Source: Arsenicicoccus dermatophilus (lineage in GTDB: Bacteria > Actinomycetota > Actinomycetes > Actinomycetales > Dermatophilaceae). Taken from it: 64,000 nt of DNA. Below are positions 17,873-26,248 of the stretch, one piece after another (position 1 is the first letter of the stretch; each line of letters begins with the position of its first letter). The translations under genes and the position numbers were made by a program. The notes beneath the pieces were generated by a model. It did no database searches. It was given only the letters and a program-made list of their open reading frames with translations, and was not told where the DNA came from. The stretch is taken from contig NZ_JAKZHU010000001.1 in assembly GCF_022568795.1 (NCBI RefSeq), positions 62,001 through 126,000 of the forward strand. Reading direction: 5' to 3'.

Positions 17873-20176
17873 TCAGGAGGGGGTGCGTGCGAAGGACCTC
17901 AGCCGCAGCGAGTTGGTGACCACCAGCACGCTGGACAGGGCCATCGCGGCGCCGGAGACCATCGGGTCGAGGGCGCCGAGCACGGCCAGCGGGATCGCGA
18001 TCACGTTGTAGCCGAAGGCCCAGACGAGGTTTTGCTGGATGATCCGCAGGGTCTGCCGGGACAGCGCGATCGCGTCGGCGACGGCGCCCACGTCGGGGCG
18101 CACCAGGACGATGTCGGCCGAGTCGATGGCGACGTCCGCGCCGGAGCCCATCGCCAGACCGAGGTCGGCCTGGGCGAGGGCGGCGGCGTCGTTGACCCCG
18201 TCGCCGACCATCGCCACGACCCGTCCTTGCTGCTGGAGGCGGGCGATCTCGGCGTGCTTCTCCTTGGGGAGCACCTCGGCGACCACGTCGGCGGCGCCGA
18301 TGCCGACCTGCTCGCCGACCTGGGCGGCCGTGCGGCGGTTGTCACCGGTGAGCAGCACGGTGCGCAGCCCGAGGTCGCGCAGCCGCTGCACCGAGGCGCT
18401 GGAGCTGTCGCGCAGCTCGTCGGCGACGGTGAGGGCGGCGTGGGCGACGCCGCCCCAGCCGACATACACCGTGGTGCCGACCCGGTCGCCCTGCAGGTCG
18501 CCGGGGACGAGGTCGAACAGGCTGGCCCGTCCGACCGTGACCTCGGTGTCCTTGATGGTGGCGCGGGCCCCGAGGCCGGGCAGGTTGGTGAAGCCGGTGA
18601 TCGGGCGCAGGTCGAGACCTTCGGCCTGGGCGGCCCGCACGACGGCCTGGGCGATGGGGTGCTCGGACCACGCCTCGACCGACGCCGCGGCCTGCAGCGC
18701 CGCGGTGGGGGTGAGCCGCCCGGAGGGGGTGACGTCCACGAGCGTGGCGGAGCCGGTGGTGAGCGTGCCGGTCTTGTCCAGGACCACGGTGTCGATGCGG
18801 CGGGTGGACTCCAGGATCTCCGGGCCCTTGATCAGGACGCCGAGCTCGGCGGCCCGGCCGGTGCCGACGAGCAGCCCGGTGGGGGTGGCCAGACCGAGCG
18901 CGCAGGGGCAGGCGACGACGAGCACCGAGACGGCGGCGGAGAGCGCGGCCGCGGCCGGGTGCCCGGTGACCAGCCACCCCACGAAGGTGAGCACCGCGAT
19001 CACCAGCACGACGGGCACGAAGACCGCCGAGATCCGGTCGGCCAGCCGCTGGACGGGGGCCTTGCCGGTCTGGGCCTGCTCGACGAGGCGGGTGATGCCG
19101 GCGAGGGTGGTATCCGCACCCACGCGCGTCGCCTGCACGAGCAGCCGCCCGTGCGCGTTGATGGTGCCGCCGGTGACCTCGTCGCCGGGGCCGACCTCGA
19201 CGGGCAGCGACTCGCCGGTGACCAGGGAGCGGTCGAGGGCGGAGGTGCCGTCGACGACGACGCCGTCGGTGGCGACCTTCTCCCCGGGCCGCACCACGAA
19301 CTGCTCGCCGACCTGCAGCTGCTCGATCGGGATGCGGGTCTCGCGGGTGACCCGGTCGACCGGGTCGATGCGCTGCACCGCGACGTCCTTGGCGCCGAGC
19401 TCCAGCAGGCTGGTGAGCGCGGACTTCCCGGCGGTGCGGGCGCGGTGCTCGGCGAGGCGACCGGCGAGCAGGAAGGTCACGACCACGGCGGCGACCTCGT
19501 AGTACATGTGTCCGGTGCTGCCTGGCAGCGTGGCCACGACCGACCAGAGCATCGAGGCGATCACACCCAGGCTGACCAGGGTGTCCATGGTGGAGGCGCC
19601 GTGCCGGGCGGTGATCGCCGCCGCCCGGTGGAAGGGCCACGCGGACCACACCGCGACGGGCAGCGTCAGCAGCAGCTCCACCCACGGCCGGGCGTCGCCG
19701 AGCAGGTGGTGCACCGACGGCACCATCGCCAGCAGCACGACGAGGACCGTGAGCGGGAGCGCCACCTCGAGGCGTTGCCGCAGCGACGCGCGGCTCAGGA
19801 CCTGGTCCAGTCTGTATGCCGGGCCGGCGCCGGCCCGGGGGGCCGGCCCGGTCTCCACGAGCAGGGGTCCGCCCGGGGCGCCGCCGCCGGATCCCTCGCT
19901 CCCGTCGATCGAGCCCGCGACGCGGGTCGCCCCGGCCGGGGCGGGCGTCAGGTCGGTGGCGGTGTAGCCGGTGCGCTCCACGACCGCGATCAGGTCGGCC
20001 ACGGACAGCGAGCCGGGGAAGGCGACGTGGGCCTTCTCCGTGGCGAGGTTGACGGTGGCGTCCACGCCGTCGAGCCTGTTGAGCTTGCGCTCCACGCGGC
20101 TCGAGCAGGACGCGCAGGTCATCCCGCCGATGGCCAGGTCGACCTCGTGGCGGTCCTGCTCGGTCGCGGTGCTCAC
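17873..20176 (-). CDS. copA: Copper-exporting P1B-type ATPase
   Basis: Membrane Cu+ efflux pump of the P1B-1 ATPase family, 767 aa. It has one N-terminal heavy-metal-associated domain with GMTCASC at about residues 18-24, then a linker and eight predicted spans. The transmembrane metal site is C423-P424-C425 in VVACPCALGLATPT. The cytoplasmic motifs are all present: LVTGES (actuator), VLDKTGTLTTG (phosphorylation), SEHPIAQAVV (nucleotide-binding SEHP) and GDGVNDAAALAQADLGLAMG. The ATG overlaps the copZ stop, so copZ and copA are coupled. Expression is presumably controlled by CsoR from the operator upstream of csoR. Confidence 0.95.
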   Translation of the reverse strand: MSTATEQDRHEVDLAIGGMTCASCSSRVERKLNRLDGVDATVNLATEKAHVAFPGSLSVADLIAVVERTGYTATDLTPAPAGATRVAGSIDGSEGSGGGAPGGPLLVETGPAPRAGAGPAYRLDQVLSRASLRQRLEVALPLTVLVVLLAMVPSVHHLLGDARPWVELLLTLPVAVWSAWPFHRAAAITARHGASTMDTLVSLGVIASMLWSVVATLPGSTGHMYYEVAAVVVTFLLAGRLAEHRARTAGKSALTSLLELGAKDVAVQRIDPVDRVTRETRIPIEQLQVGEQFVVRPGEKVATDGVVVDGTSALDRSLVTGESLPVEVGPGDEVTGGTINAHGRLLVQATRVGADTTLAGITRLVEQAQTGKAPVQRLADRISAVFVPVVLVIAVLTFVGWLVTGHPAAAALSAAVSVLVVACPCALGLATPTGLLVGTGRAAELGVLIKGPEILESTRRIDTVVLDKTGTLTTGSATLVDVTPSGRLTPTAALQAAASVEAWSEHPIAQAVVRAAQAEGLDLRPITGFTNLPGLGARATIKDTEVTVGRASLFDLVPGDLQGDRVGTTVYVGWGGVAHAALTVADELRDSSSASVQRLRDLGLRTVLLTGDNRRTAAQVGEQVGIGAADVVAEVLPKEKHAEIARLQQQGRVVAMVGDGVNDAAALAQADLGLAMGSGADVAIDSADIVLVRPDVGAVADAIALSRQTLRIIQQNLVWAFGYNVIAIPLAVLGALDPMVSGAAMALSSVLVVTNSLRLRSFARTPS

Positions 20177-20391
20177 TCGACCACCGTGTAGCCCGCCTCG
20201 TCGACGGCCGCCTTGACGGCGGCCGGGTCGAGCGGGCCCTCGCTGGTGATGGTCACGGGGGAGTCGCCACCTGCGACCAGGTCGATCTGCACGTCCTGGA
20301 CGCCGGCGACCTCCTTGAGCTCGGACGTGACCGCGCTGGTGCAGTGGCCGCAGGTCATGCCGTTGACGGTGATGGTGGTGGTCTGGCTCAT
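20173..20391 (-). CDS. copZ: Copper chaperone CopZ
   Basis: 72-aa cytosolic Cu+ chaperone made of a single heavy-metal-associated ferredoxin-like domain. The metal-binding motif GMTCGHC is at about residues 11-17, followed by the usual VTSELKEVAGV helix and a final AGYTV strand. It is expected to hand copper to the N-terminal domain of CopA, whose gene overlaps its stop. Start ATG 20391 preceded by an AGGAGA ribosome site. It lies 74 bases downstream of csoR in the same direction. Confidence 0.93.
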   Translation of the reverse strand: MSQTTTITVNGMTCGHCTSAVTSELKEVAGVQDVQIDLVAGGDSPVTITSEGPLDPAAVKAAVDEAGYTVVE

Positions 20392-20465
20392 GACGCTCTC
20401 CTGGGGGTGGGGGTGGCTGGGGCCGGGGACCCGGTCCTGGGTGGGTTCGGCTGAGAGGGCTGGGC

Positions 20466-20783
20466 TCAGCTCCTGACGAGCCGCGCGATGGCGGCGGAGG
20501 CCTCGGCGACCTTGGCGGCCGCGGCCTCGTCGGACTCGCGCGCGGCGCCGACGACGCAGTGGCCGATGTGGTCCTCGAGCAGGCCCAGGCTGACGGCCTG
20601 CAGGGCCTTGGTGATCGCCGAGATCTGGGTGAGGACGTCGATGCAGTAGGTGTCCTCGTCGACCATCCGCTGGACGCCGCGGACCTGACCCTCGATGCGC
20701 CGCAGCCGCTTGAGGTAGGCGTCCTTGTGGTCGACCTCGGCGTAGGCGGGCAGCGGGGGTGCGTGCTGGCAGGTGTCGGTCAT
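20466..20783 (-). CDS. csoR: Copper-sensing transcriptional repressor CsoR
   Basis: 105-aa all-helical repressor of the CsoR/RcnR family; Cu+ binding releases DNA. The diagnostic ligand set is present: Cys in TYCIDVL, and His/Cys in LLEDHIGHCVVGA, corresponding to the C-H-C triad of copper sensors. The N-terminal YLKRLRRIEGQVRGVQRMV is the family DNA-binding helix. ATG at 20783 is chosen for its upstream AAGGAGGCC; a longer in-frame extension exists but is not family-like. The operator AATACCCCTAGGGGGTATT lies 28 bases upstream, so the csoR-copZ-copA operon is probably self-repressed. Confidence 0.94.
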   Translation of the reverse strand: MTDTCQHAPPLPAYAEVDHKDAYLKRLRRIEGQVRGVQRMVDEDTYCIDVLTQISAITKALQAVSLGLLEDHIGHCVVGAARESDEAAAAKVAEASAAIARLVRS

Positions 20784-20810
20784 CCGGCCTCCTTCGACGA
20801 GGTCAACCCT

Positions 20811-20830
20811 AATACCCCTAGGGGGTATTT
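20811..20830. promoter_or_regulatory. CsoR operator
   Basis: Near-perfect palindrome (AATACCCC-TA-GGGGGTATT) matching the known actinobacterial CsoR operator built of ATACCC and GGGTAT half-sites around TA. It sits 28 bases upstream of the csoR start, where binding would block transcription of csoR-copZ-copA. Confidence 0.9.
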
Positions 20831-21060
20831 CCGCGGACCGATCGGGCGGCGCGGTGTGCTGCCCGTCGAGCCCGGGTTCGTGCCCGGATCTGCAACGGTC
20901 GACGCTACCCTCTGGACCGCCCCATGAGATGTCGCCGACGGGCTTGCACGGGCGTGGTGTGGGCCATGTCGACGAGAGCGCGTGGCTCGATCTCGTCACC
21001 AGAGATGGGTGCAGGTGCACTTCGTACGTCTTCCGCGTCGTGCACCACTAGCCTGTCGTC

Positions 21061-21741
21061 ATGGTGGCAGCACAAGAAGCGCCTCGTTGCGCCAGCAGGT
21101 CCCCACGTGGATCACATCCGCGTCCTCTTCGCGGCGTGCTGGTGCTGCACCGCGGTGCCGATGGCGAGGTCGGGGCATGGCAGGTGGCACTGACGGCACC
21201 GAGCGCTGTGGGGATGACTCATGCCATGGTGCTGCCTGGTCCGACTGACGAACAGGCCCAGCGTGTCGCCAGCCTGGGTCATCTGCAGCTGTTCGCGACG
21301 AGCCCTGTCTTTCCAGGAGCCCTTCTGCCGGATGGCGTTCCTGCTGTGCCGGTGACCGCCCTGGCGGAGAGGCTGCGGGAGGCTACCCACGATCTTGAGT
21401 CGCGGACGGTCGCGGCGATCGACGAGTACGAAGAGCGCGTCAAGCGCCGCGGGCTGGTGCGTCCTGTCGGGGCTCGGCTTGAGGTGCCCCTGGAGCCCGC
21501 TGCGAGGGATTCCACCGCTGGCGCCACACTGACCTACGCGATCCTGGTGCGAGCACGTTGGCAGGAGTGGATCGAGGCGGAGCGGAATCGCCTGCGTCGC
21601 ATCTGTCATCCCAAGACCGGGGCGACCCCGTACGTGATGCCGCCAGAACTGTCGCATCCGGAATTTCGTGCATTTCCCCCGCAGGTATATGACGGGACGG
21701 TTCTGGTTCCCAGTCAGACCCCGGTAGGCATCCCGTCATGA
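21061..21741 (+). CDS. Unknown protein preceding Pif1-like helicase
   Basis: 226-aa protein that I do not recognise. It appears soluble, with no signal peptide or membrane span. It has a predicted beta-rich N-terminal part (RGVLVLHRGADGEVGAWQVAL) and a helical middle (TALAERLREATHDLESRTVAAIDEYEERVKRRG). A charged segment, WQEWIEAERNRLRRICHPKTG, lies near the C-terminus. Its stop overlaps the start of the helicase gene (ATGA), so the two are translated together and probably work together. Base composition here is visibly less GC-rich than in neighbouring operons, suggesting horizontal transfer. The start at ATG 21061 has no strong ribosome site and is uncertain. Confidence 0.6.
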   Translation: MVAAQEAPRCASRSPRGSHPRPLRGVLVLHRGADGEVGAWQVALTAPSAVGMTHAMVLPGPTDEQAQRVASLGHLQLFATSPVFPGALLPDGVPAVPVTALAERLREATHDLESRTVAAIDEYEERVKRRGLVRPVGARLEVPLEPAARDSTAGATLTYAILVRARWQEWIEAERNRLRRICHPKTGATPYVMPPELSHPEFRAFPPQVYDGTVLVPSQTPVGIPS

Positions 21742-24089
21742 CCCGTGAGCACGACGCAGACTCAGGACTGGTCCTGACCGAGGAGTTCCGGCAAGCACTG
21801 GACTGGCTGGAGCAGGGCGAGCACGTCTTTCTTACCGGCAAGGCCGGCACCGGCAAATCAACCCTGATCCGGGAGTTCCTGCGCCGCACCACTCGCAAGT
21901 CCGTCGTGGCTGCTCCGACGGGTATCGCGGCGCTGAACGTCGGTGGCTACACGATCCATCGGTTGTTCTCCTTCTCGCCTACGACCACCCTCGACGAGGT
22001 CGCAGACGGCAGGTACTACCCGGCGAAGTTTGCCGAGACTTTGCGAGAGCTGGATACCCTCATCATCGATGAGGTGTCGATGGTGCGCGCTGATCTGTTC
22101 GACCAGCTGGCTGTGGCCCTGCGCAGGTTCGGTCCCCGGCGCGGGCAGCCGTTCGGCGGCGTCCAGCTCGTCCTCGTCGGCGATCTCTACCAGCTGCCCC
22201 CCGTCGTAGCCGGCGAAGAAGAAGCGACCTTCTTCCGCACTCGCTACGAGAGCCCGTACTTCTTCTCCGCCGACCACTACGACCGGGACGCTTTCCGATC
22301 CGTGGCCCTGACCCACGTATTCCGGCAGAGCGACTCCAGCCTGGTGGACATGCTGAACGCCGTCCGTGACGGGACGATCCAGCAGGACACGCTCGACCAC
22401 CTGAATCGCCGCCTCGACCCAGCCTTCGAGCCGGATCTCGACGAGTTCTGGGTCACTCTGACCACCACGAACAAGACAGCCGAGCGTCGCAATCGCGACC
22501 GCCTGAACCGCCTCGTCGGCCCGGACATCGTGGCGACAGCCGTCGTGGAGGGAGACCTGTCGACCTTCGACCCGCCCACGGCCGAGACCCTCTGCTTCAA
22601 GGTCGGTGCGCAGATCATGCTCCTGACCAACGACCCGTCGGACCGCTGGTTCAACGGCACCATCGCCCGGATCGCGCGATGGAACGCCGCTACTGGTGAG
22701 GTCGTCGTCGACCTTCCCGACGGCTCCACCGCCACTGTCGCGCCGCACCGATGGGAAGTCACCCGACCCACGGTCCACCAAGGAGCTCTCGTCCACGAAC
22801 CCATCGGGGCGTTCACGCAGCTTCCCTTCCGTCTGGCCTGGGCCATCACCATCCACAAGAGCCAAGGTCAGACGCTCGACCGGATGATCGTCGACCTCAC
22901 CGGGGGCACGTTCACCGACGGCCAGCTCTACGTGGCGCTGAGCCGCTGCACCAGCCTGGACGGACTTGTCCTGGCCAGGGAGGTCAAGCATCGCGACCTT
23001 CGCATCGACCCGCGGGTGCACCGCTTCCTGCGGTCGGTGAAGGCGCCCGCCCCAGCCCTCCCGCCGGCCTACCTCGGGGTGATCACGGTCGGGGACTCGG
23101 GCCGCAGCTGGCGTCCTCGACCCATCGAGATCGCCTGCGTCACCGACGACGGGATCAGCATCAGCACCATCATCAATCCCTGCCATGACCTGGAGGACTC
23201 TCGGACCCGGTACGGGATCGGAGCACGCGATGTCCAGCTCGCTCCCACCCTGGTCGAGGCGTGGGCGGTGATCTCCGACCTGCTGAACGGCCGGGTCCTC
23301 GTCGGTGTCGACATCGACCGTGACCTGGGATACATCGACTACGAGATCAAGCGCCTCGCCCGTGCCATCCCTCCACAGCTGGGGGGCAACGTCGGCGATG
23401 ACCATGACGCCGATCTGGTACGCACGCTCCCCAGCGCCGTGCAGCGTGCCCGAGCGGTCCAGGCCCTGGCTGCGTCTTCGCAGACCTGCCTTCAGGGTGG
23501 GCTTCCCCTCGAGCGAGCGGCGGGACTTGGCGCTGGCTACCTCTTGCCTCGCGGCGACAACCCGCACCAGTTCATGATCCTGCCCGACGCAGGGCCTGAC
23601 GCACGGCTCGCCACAGCCCAGTCGATGATGTCGGCTCGCGACCGCTCGAACCTGTCCAGGGAGCAGGATCAGATCCTGGCAGCGGTCTGCCGACAGCTCG
23701 GGCTCGACGCGGAGGACCCATCCCTCGTCGGGTCCGACGGGCCGGGTATCGACGAGGTCCTCATCCCCGGTGCCACGGTTTGCTTCAGCGGCACCACGGT
23801 CCTGCCGGACGGGCGGCGGATGCAGAAGGAAGAACTGGCCGAGCTGGCCCGGGACCATGGTCTTGTCGTCGTCGACACGGTCACCAAGAAGGCCTGCGAC
23901 TGTCTGGTCACCGCCGAGCCGGGCAGCCAGTCCGGCAAGGCGAAGGCCGCCCGACGATGGGGAAAGCCTGTCTACAACTCGGAAGGATTTCTCGCCTGGG
24001 CGAGTGACCGACGAGGCCCTCAGGAAGGGTGCTCCCCTCACGCTTCGCCCGAGGCCGTCGTCGTCGAGATCCGTCGGGAACGCGACTGA
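21738..24089 (+). CDS. Pif1-like SF1 helicase with exonuclease-like region and BRCT domain
   Basis: 783-aa fusion. Residues 1-430 form an SF1B helicase of the Pif1/RecD-like group: Walker A GKAGTGKST at 34-42, APTGIAAL, LIIDEVSM (Walker B), LVGDLYQLPPV (motif III), and the C-terminal AWAITIHKSQGQTLD and YVALSRC motifs. Residues about 444-550 resemble a DnaQ-like DEDD 3'-5' exonuclease (IEIACVTDDG, GIGARDVQLAPTLVEAW), but the first DxE motif is absent, so it may be inactive or only structural. Residues about 671-755 form a BRCT domain (GATVCFSGTTVLPDGRRMQKEELAELA). Expected role: DNA unwinding in repair, recombination or defence. It is coupled to the preceding unknown gene. Confidence 0.82.
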   Translation: MTREHDADSGLVLTEEFRQALDWLEQGEHVFLTGKAGTGKSTLIREFLRRTTRKSVVAAPTGIAALNVGGYTIHRLFSFSPTTTLDEVADGRYYPAKFAETLRELDTLIIDEVSMVRADLFDQLAVALRRFGPRRGQPFGGVQLVLVGDLYQLPPVVAGEEEATFFRTRYESPYFFSADHYDRDAFRSVALTHVFRQSDSSLVDMLNAVRDGTIQQDTLDHLNRRLDPAFEPDLDEFWVTLTTTNKTAERRNRDRLNRLVGPDIVATAVVEGDLSTFDPPTAETLCFKVGAQIMLLTNDPSDRWFNGTIARIARWNAATGEVVVDLPDGSTATVAPHRWEVTRPTVHQGALVHEPIGAFTQLPFRLAWAITIHKSQGQTLDRMIVDLTGGTFTDGQLYVALSRCTSLDGLVLAREVKHRDLRIDPRVHRFLRSVKAPAPALPPAYLGVITVGDSGRSWRPRPIEIACVTDDGISISTIINPCHDLEDSRTRYGIGARDVQLAPTLVEAWAVISDLLNGRVLVGVDIDRDLGYIDYEIKRLARAIPPQLGGNVGDDHDADLVRTLPSAVQRARAVQALAASSQTCLQGGLPLERAAGLGAGYLLPRGDNPHQFMILPDAGPDARLATAQSMMSARDRSNLSREQDQILAAVCRQLGLDAEDPSLVGSDGPGIDEVLIPGATVCFSGTTVLPDGRRMQKEELAELARDHGLVVVDTVTKKACDCLVTAEPGSQSGKAKAARRWGKPVYNSEGFLAWASDRRGPQEGCSPHASPEAVVVEIRRERD

Positions 24090-24250
24090 GCGATGGCAGG
24101 AAGGCCCCGATGGGGGGAACGTCCCGGGACGTCCTGCGAGCGTCCATGTGGGGCTGGTGGGTCCCTGGGTGCCACGGCTCCTGGGATCGCCGATGACCCG
24201 TGGAGGCTCAGGAGGTAGGTGATCGACCGGCTCCACTGCTCGGGAGCGGG

Positions 24251-24811
24251 TCAGGCGTCGGTGATCTCGCAGAAGCTGCGGTAGTGGTCGCCGGTGTAGT
24301 ACCAGTGCTCGGGGCTGGTCAGCCCCCCGCCGCCGGTGATGATGCGGCGGGTGCCGCGCGTGGGGGAGCCGGGCGTCTCGACGGTGTACTCGTGGTAGTA
24401 GCCGCGCGGCTGGCGGGGCAGGATCCGCTCGCGGTTGGCGAAGGTCACGCCGTCGTTGCGCGGGTGCGTGAAGGGCCCGCCCGCGCGGATGGCGAGGATC
24501 ACCGCGGGCACCTGGGCCGGCAGCTCGGCCATCCTGCAGGGACGGAGCAGGCCCGTGACCGAGGGGGTCGAGGGTCGCGGTGCCGGGGTGGGCGAGGAGG
24601 TCGAGGGTCGCGGCGCCGGGGCGGTGCGGGGGGCGCTGGGCTTCGCCGACGGTGCTGCGGTATGCCGCGCTGTCGCGGACGTGCTGGTCCTGGCCGCCGC
24701 GCGGGGGCGGTTGGGGTGCGAGCACCCCGCGAGCGCCGGGCTGATCACCAGGGCGACCGCCATCAGAGCTGGACACAGTCGGTCGGGACGCAGCCGCTGG
24801 GGGAGCCGCAC
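24251..24811 (-). CDS. Guanyl-specific ribonuclease (RNase Sa-like), predicted lipoprotein
   Basis: 186 aa. The C-terminal 95 residues closely resemble secreted RNase Sa/N1-type enzymes that cut RNA after guanine. The catalytic set is intact by alignment to RNase Sa: Glu141 (in YYHEYTV), Arg152 and Arg156 (TRGTRRIITG) and His176 (TGDHY). Cys92 and Cys181 match the family disulfide. Unlike classical RNase Sa it carries a lipobox LAGC (Cys30), then a Ser/Thr/Pro linker of about 55 residues, so it may be tethered to the outer face of the membrane. GTG at 24811; an ATG at 24763 is an alternative start. The barstar-like inhibitor gene lies 41 bases upstream. Confidence 0.88.
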   Translation of the reverse strand: MRLPQRLRPDRLCPALMAVALVISPALAGCSHPNRPRAAARTSTSATARHTAAPSAKPSAPRTAPAPRPSTSSPTPAPRPSTPSVTGLLRPCRMAELPAQVPAVILAIRAGGPFTHPRNDGVTFANRERILPRQPRGYYHEYTVETPGSPTRGTRRIITGGGGLTSPEHWYYTGDHYRSFCEITDA

Positions 24812-24852
24812 GTTCGCCTCGCTCTCGGTCGGTGACGTGGTCGATGCCTCGG

Positions 24853-25380
24853 TCAGTGCACGGACGGGTCCGTGGGGTCGAGGGGGCTCGTGGTGCCCGA
24901 CGGCACCAGCACGGTCTCGAGCACCCGCTCGTGCTCGTCGCCCGGCCCCTCGTCCTCCCGGTCAGACTGCCACAGGTGGGTGTGGGCTTCGCTCAGGATC
25001 GACACCAGCTCGTCGAAGCCTTCCCGGTCGCTCTCACGCAGCGTGTCTGCGTCGGACCAGAGCAGGGCGATCCGGCGCGTGCGGGGCCACCACAGGTCGA
25101 GGTCGCGCAGGGCGTCGGCGAGGGCGTCCAGGTTGACGGCGGCGGAGCCGGGCAGGCGCAGCGCCGAGGCGACGGCGGCCTGCGCCGAGCGCAGGTCCCG
25201 CAGGTCGGCGCCCTGGACGGGGATGACGTGGAAGTCCTCGTCGAGGAGCAGCGCCCGTGCGCGGGAGGGGCCGACGGCCTCGTGCTGGACCCACCAGACG
25301 CCGGGGGCGATCTGCTCCCCGCTGCGTCGCAGGCGGTGGGGGACGGTGGCCCAGGCGTCGATCGGCGTGCTGCTGCTCAC
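24853..25380 (-). CDS. Barstar-family ribonuclease inhibitor
   Basis: 175-aa cytoplasmic protein with a barstar domain in its middle: LRDLRSAQAAVASAL, then NLDALADALRDLDLWW, then RIALLW. This is the conserved pattern of barnase-type inhibitors, including the aspartate-rich helix that plugs the RNase active site. The N-terminal about 45 residues and an acidic C-terminal tail are extra. It is the upstream gene of the RNase operon, so inhibitor is made before enzyme and protects the cell from unexported RNase. GTG start at 25380. Confidence 0.83.
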   Translation of the reverse strand: MSSSTPIDAWATVPHRLRRSGEQIAPGVWWVQHEAVGPSRARALLLDEDFHVIPVQGADLRDLRSAQAAVASALRLPGSAAVNLDALADALRDLDLWWPRTRRIALLWSDADTLRESDREGFDELVSILSEAHTHLWQSDREDEGPGDEHERVLETVLVPSGTTSPLDPTDPSVH

Positions 25381-25485
25381 GACAGGTCTCGCTCTCGGTC
25401 ATGGTCGGACCGGTCCAGTGTGCCTCGCCCGGGCTGCGGGCGGGGGAGGCGCCTGGTCGGGGGCCGGCGAGGGGGCGGCGGACGG

Positions 25486-25520
25486 GTCGAGGCCTCCCGG
25501 AGGGTCCGGGAGGCCTCGAC
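25486..25520 (-). terminator. Strong hairpin downstream of lipoprotein gene
   Basis: Perfect 15-bp stem (25486-25500 with 25506-25520) and a 5-base loop, 6 bases past the stop of the minus-strand lipoprotein gene. It separates that gene from the barstar-RNase operon. Confidence 0.8.
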
Positions 25521-25526
25521 GGTGGC

Positions 25527-26135
25527 TCAGTTGCTGGACAGGTCGGCCTTGGACTCGTCGGTGGTCTCGGTGACGGGCATGCCTGCGGCCTTGCTGGACT
25601 CCATCACCTGGCTGACCAGGCCCTGCGCGGCGACGACGGAGGACAGGTCGCCCTTGGCGATGCCGCCGGCCATCTGGCTGGCGGTGTCCTTGAGCTTGCC
25701 CAGGGGGCCGCTCAGGGCCTTGCACATGGACGGGTCGGCCCGCACGTTGTCGTAGGCGTTGTTGATGAGCTTGTAGTCGAGGGCGGCGACGGCCAGGCCC
25801 TTGGCGATGGCGGTCTTGCGGCCGGGGGCGCCCTCCTTGAAGGTGCCGGCCTGGTACGGCGTGTAGATCCAGCGGTGGAAGGTGCCGGCGGCCAGGCCGA
25901 GGTCGGCGACGAAGCGGGTCTTGGCGAAGTGGCGGGTCGCCTCGGTCGGGCAGTCGGCGGGCACCACGTCGGTGGTGGTGGCCACGGGGCCTGCGGCGGT
26001 CGTGGTCATCACGGCGCCGGTGCTGGTGGCGGCCGTGGTCGCGGCGGTGGTGGTCTTCTCGGCGCCACCGCAGGCGGACAGGGCCAGCGAGCAGGCGAGG
26101 ACGGGGGTGGCGATGCGGAGGGCGTTGTGGTTCAT
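25527..26135 (-). CDS. Putative lipoprotein of unknown function
   Basis: 202-aa exported lipoprotein. The ATG at 26135 gives a clean type II signal: MNHNALRIATPVLACSLALSAC, with the lipobox LSAC. A GTG six codons upstream is possible but unlikely. After a Thr/Ala-rich spacer to about residue 60 the protein is mostly helical, with two further cysteines (PADCPTEA, SMCKAL) that may pair. It has no recognisable catalytic motif. A Gly/Ala/Lys-rich helical body of this kind occurs in several actinobacterial surface proteins of unknown role. Terminated by a strong hairpin, so probably monocistronic. Confidence 0.7.
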   Translation of the reverse strand: MNHNALRIATPVLACSLALSACGGAEKTTTAATTAATSTGAVMTTTAAGPVATTTDVVPADCPTEATRHFAKTRFVADLGLAAGTFHRWIYTPYQAGTFKEGAPGRKTAIAKGLAVAALDYKLINNAYDNVRADPSMCKALSGPLGKLKDTASQMAGGIAKGDLSSVVAAQGLVSQVMESSKAAGMPVTETTDESKADLSSN

Positions 26136-26248
26136 GCACCAGGTCATTGGCACGATCCAGGTCGTCTAGACCCCGAGTCCCGGATCGTGACCTTTCGGCA
26201 ACCCGGTGATCAGCGTGCGCTCAGCGTGACCCCCTCCCTGTCACACGC

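Noticed and set aside
17064-18011. 315-aa version of KdpE reading through the frameshift
   Set aside because: Residues after 143 have no family similarity and run antisense to copA; the proper DNA-binding domain is in the next frame.
18032-20191. Long plus-strand open frame opposite copA
   Set aside because: Typical GC-rich antisense shadow: no ribosome site, no domain, and copA on the other strand has all its motifs. The same applies to the long minus-strand frames opposite kdpAB, dgoA-dgoD, nadE and the Pif1 gene.
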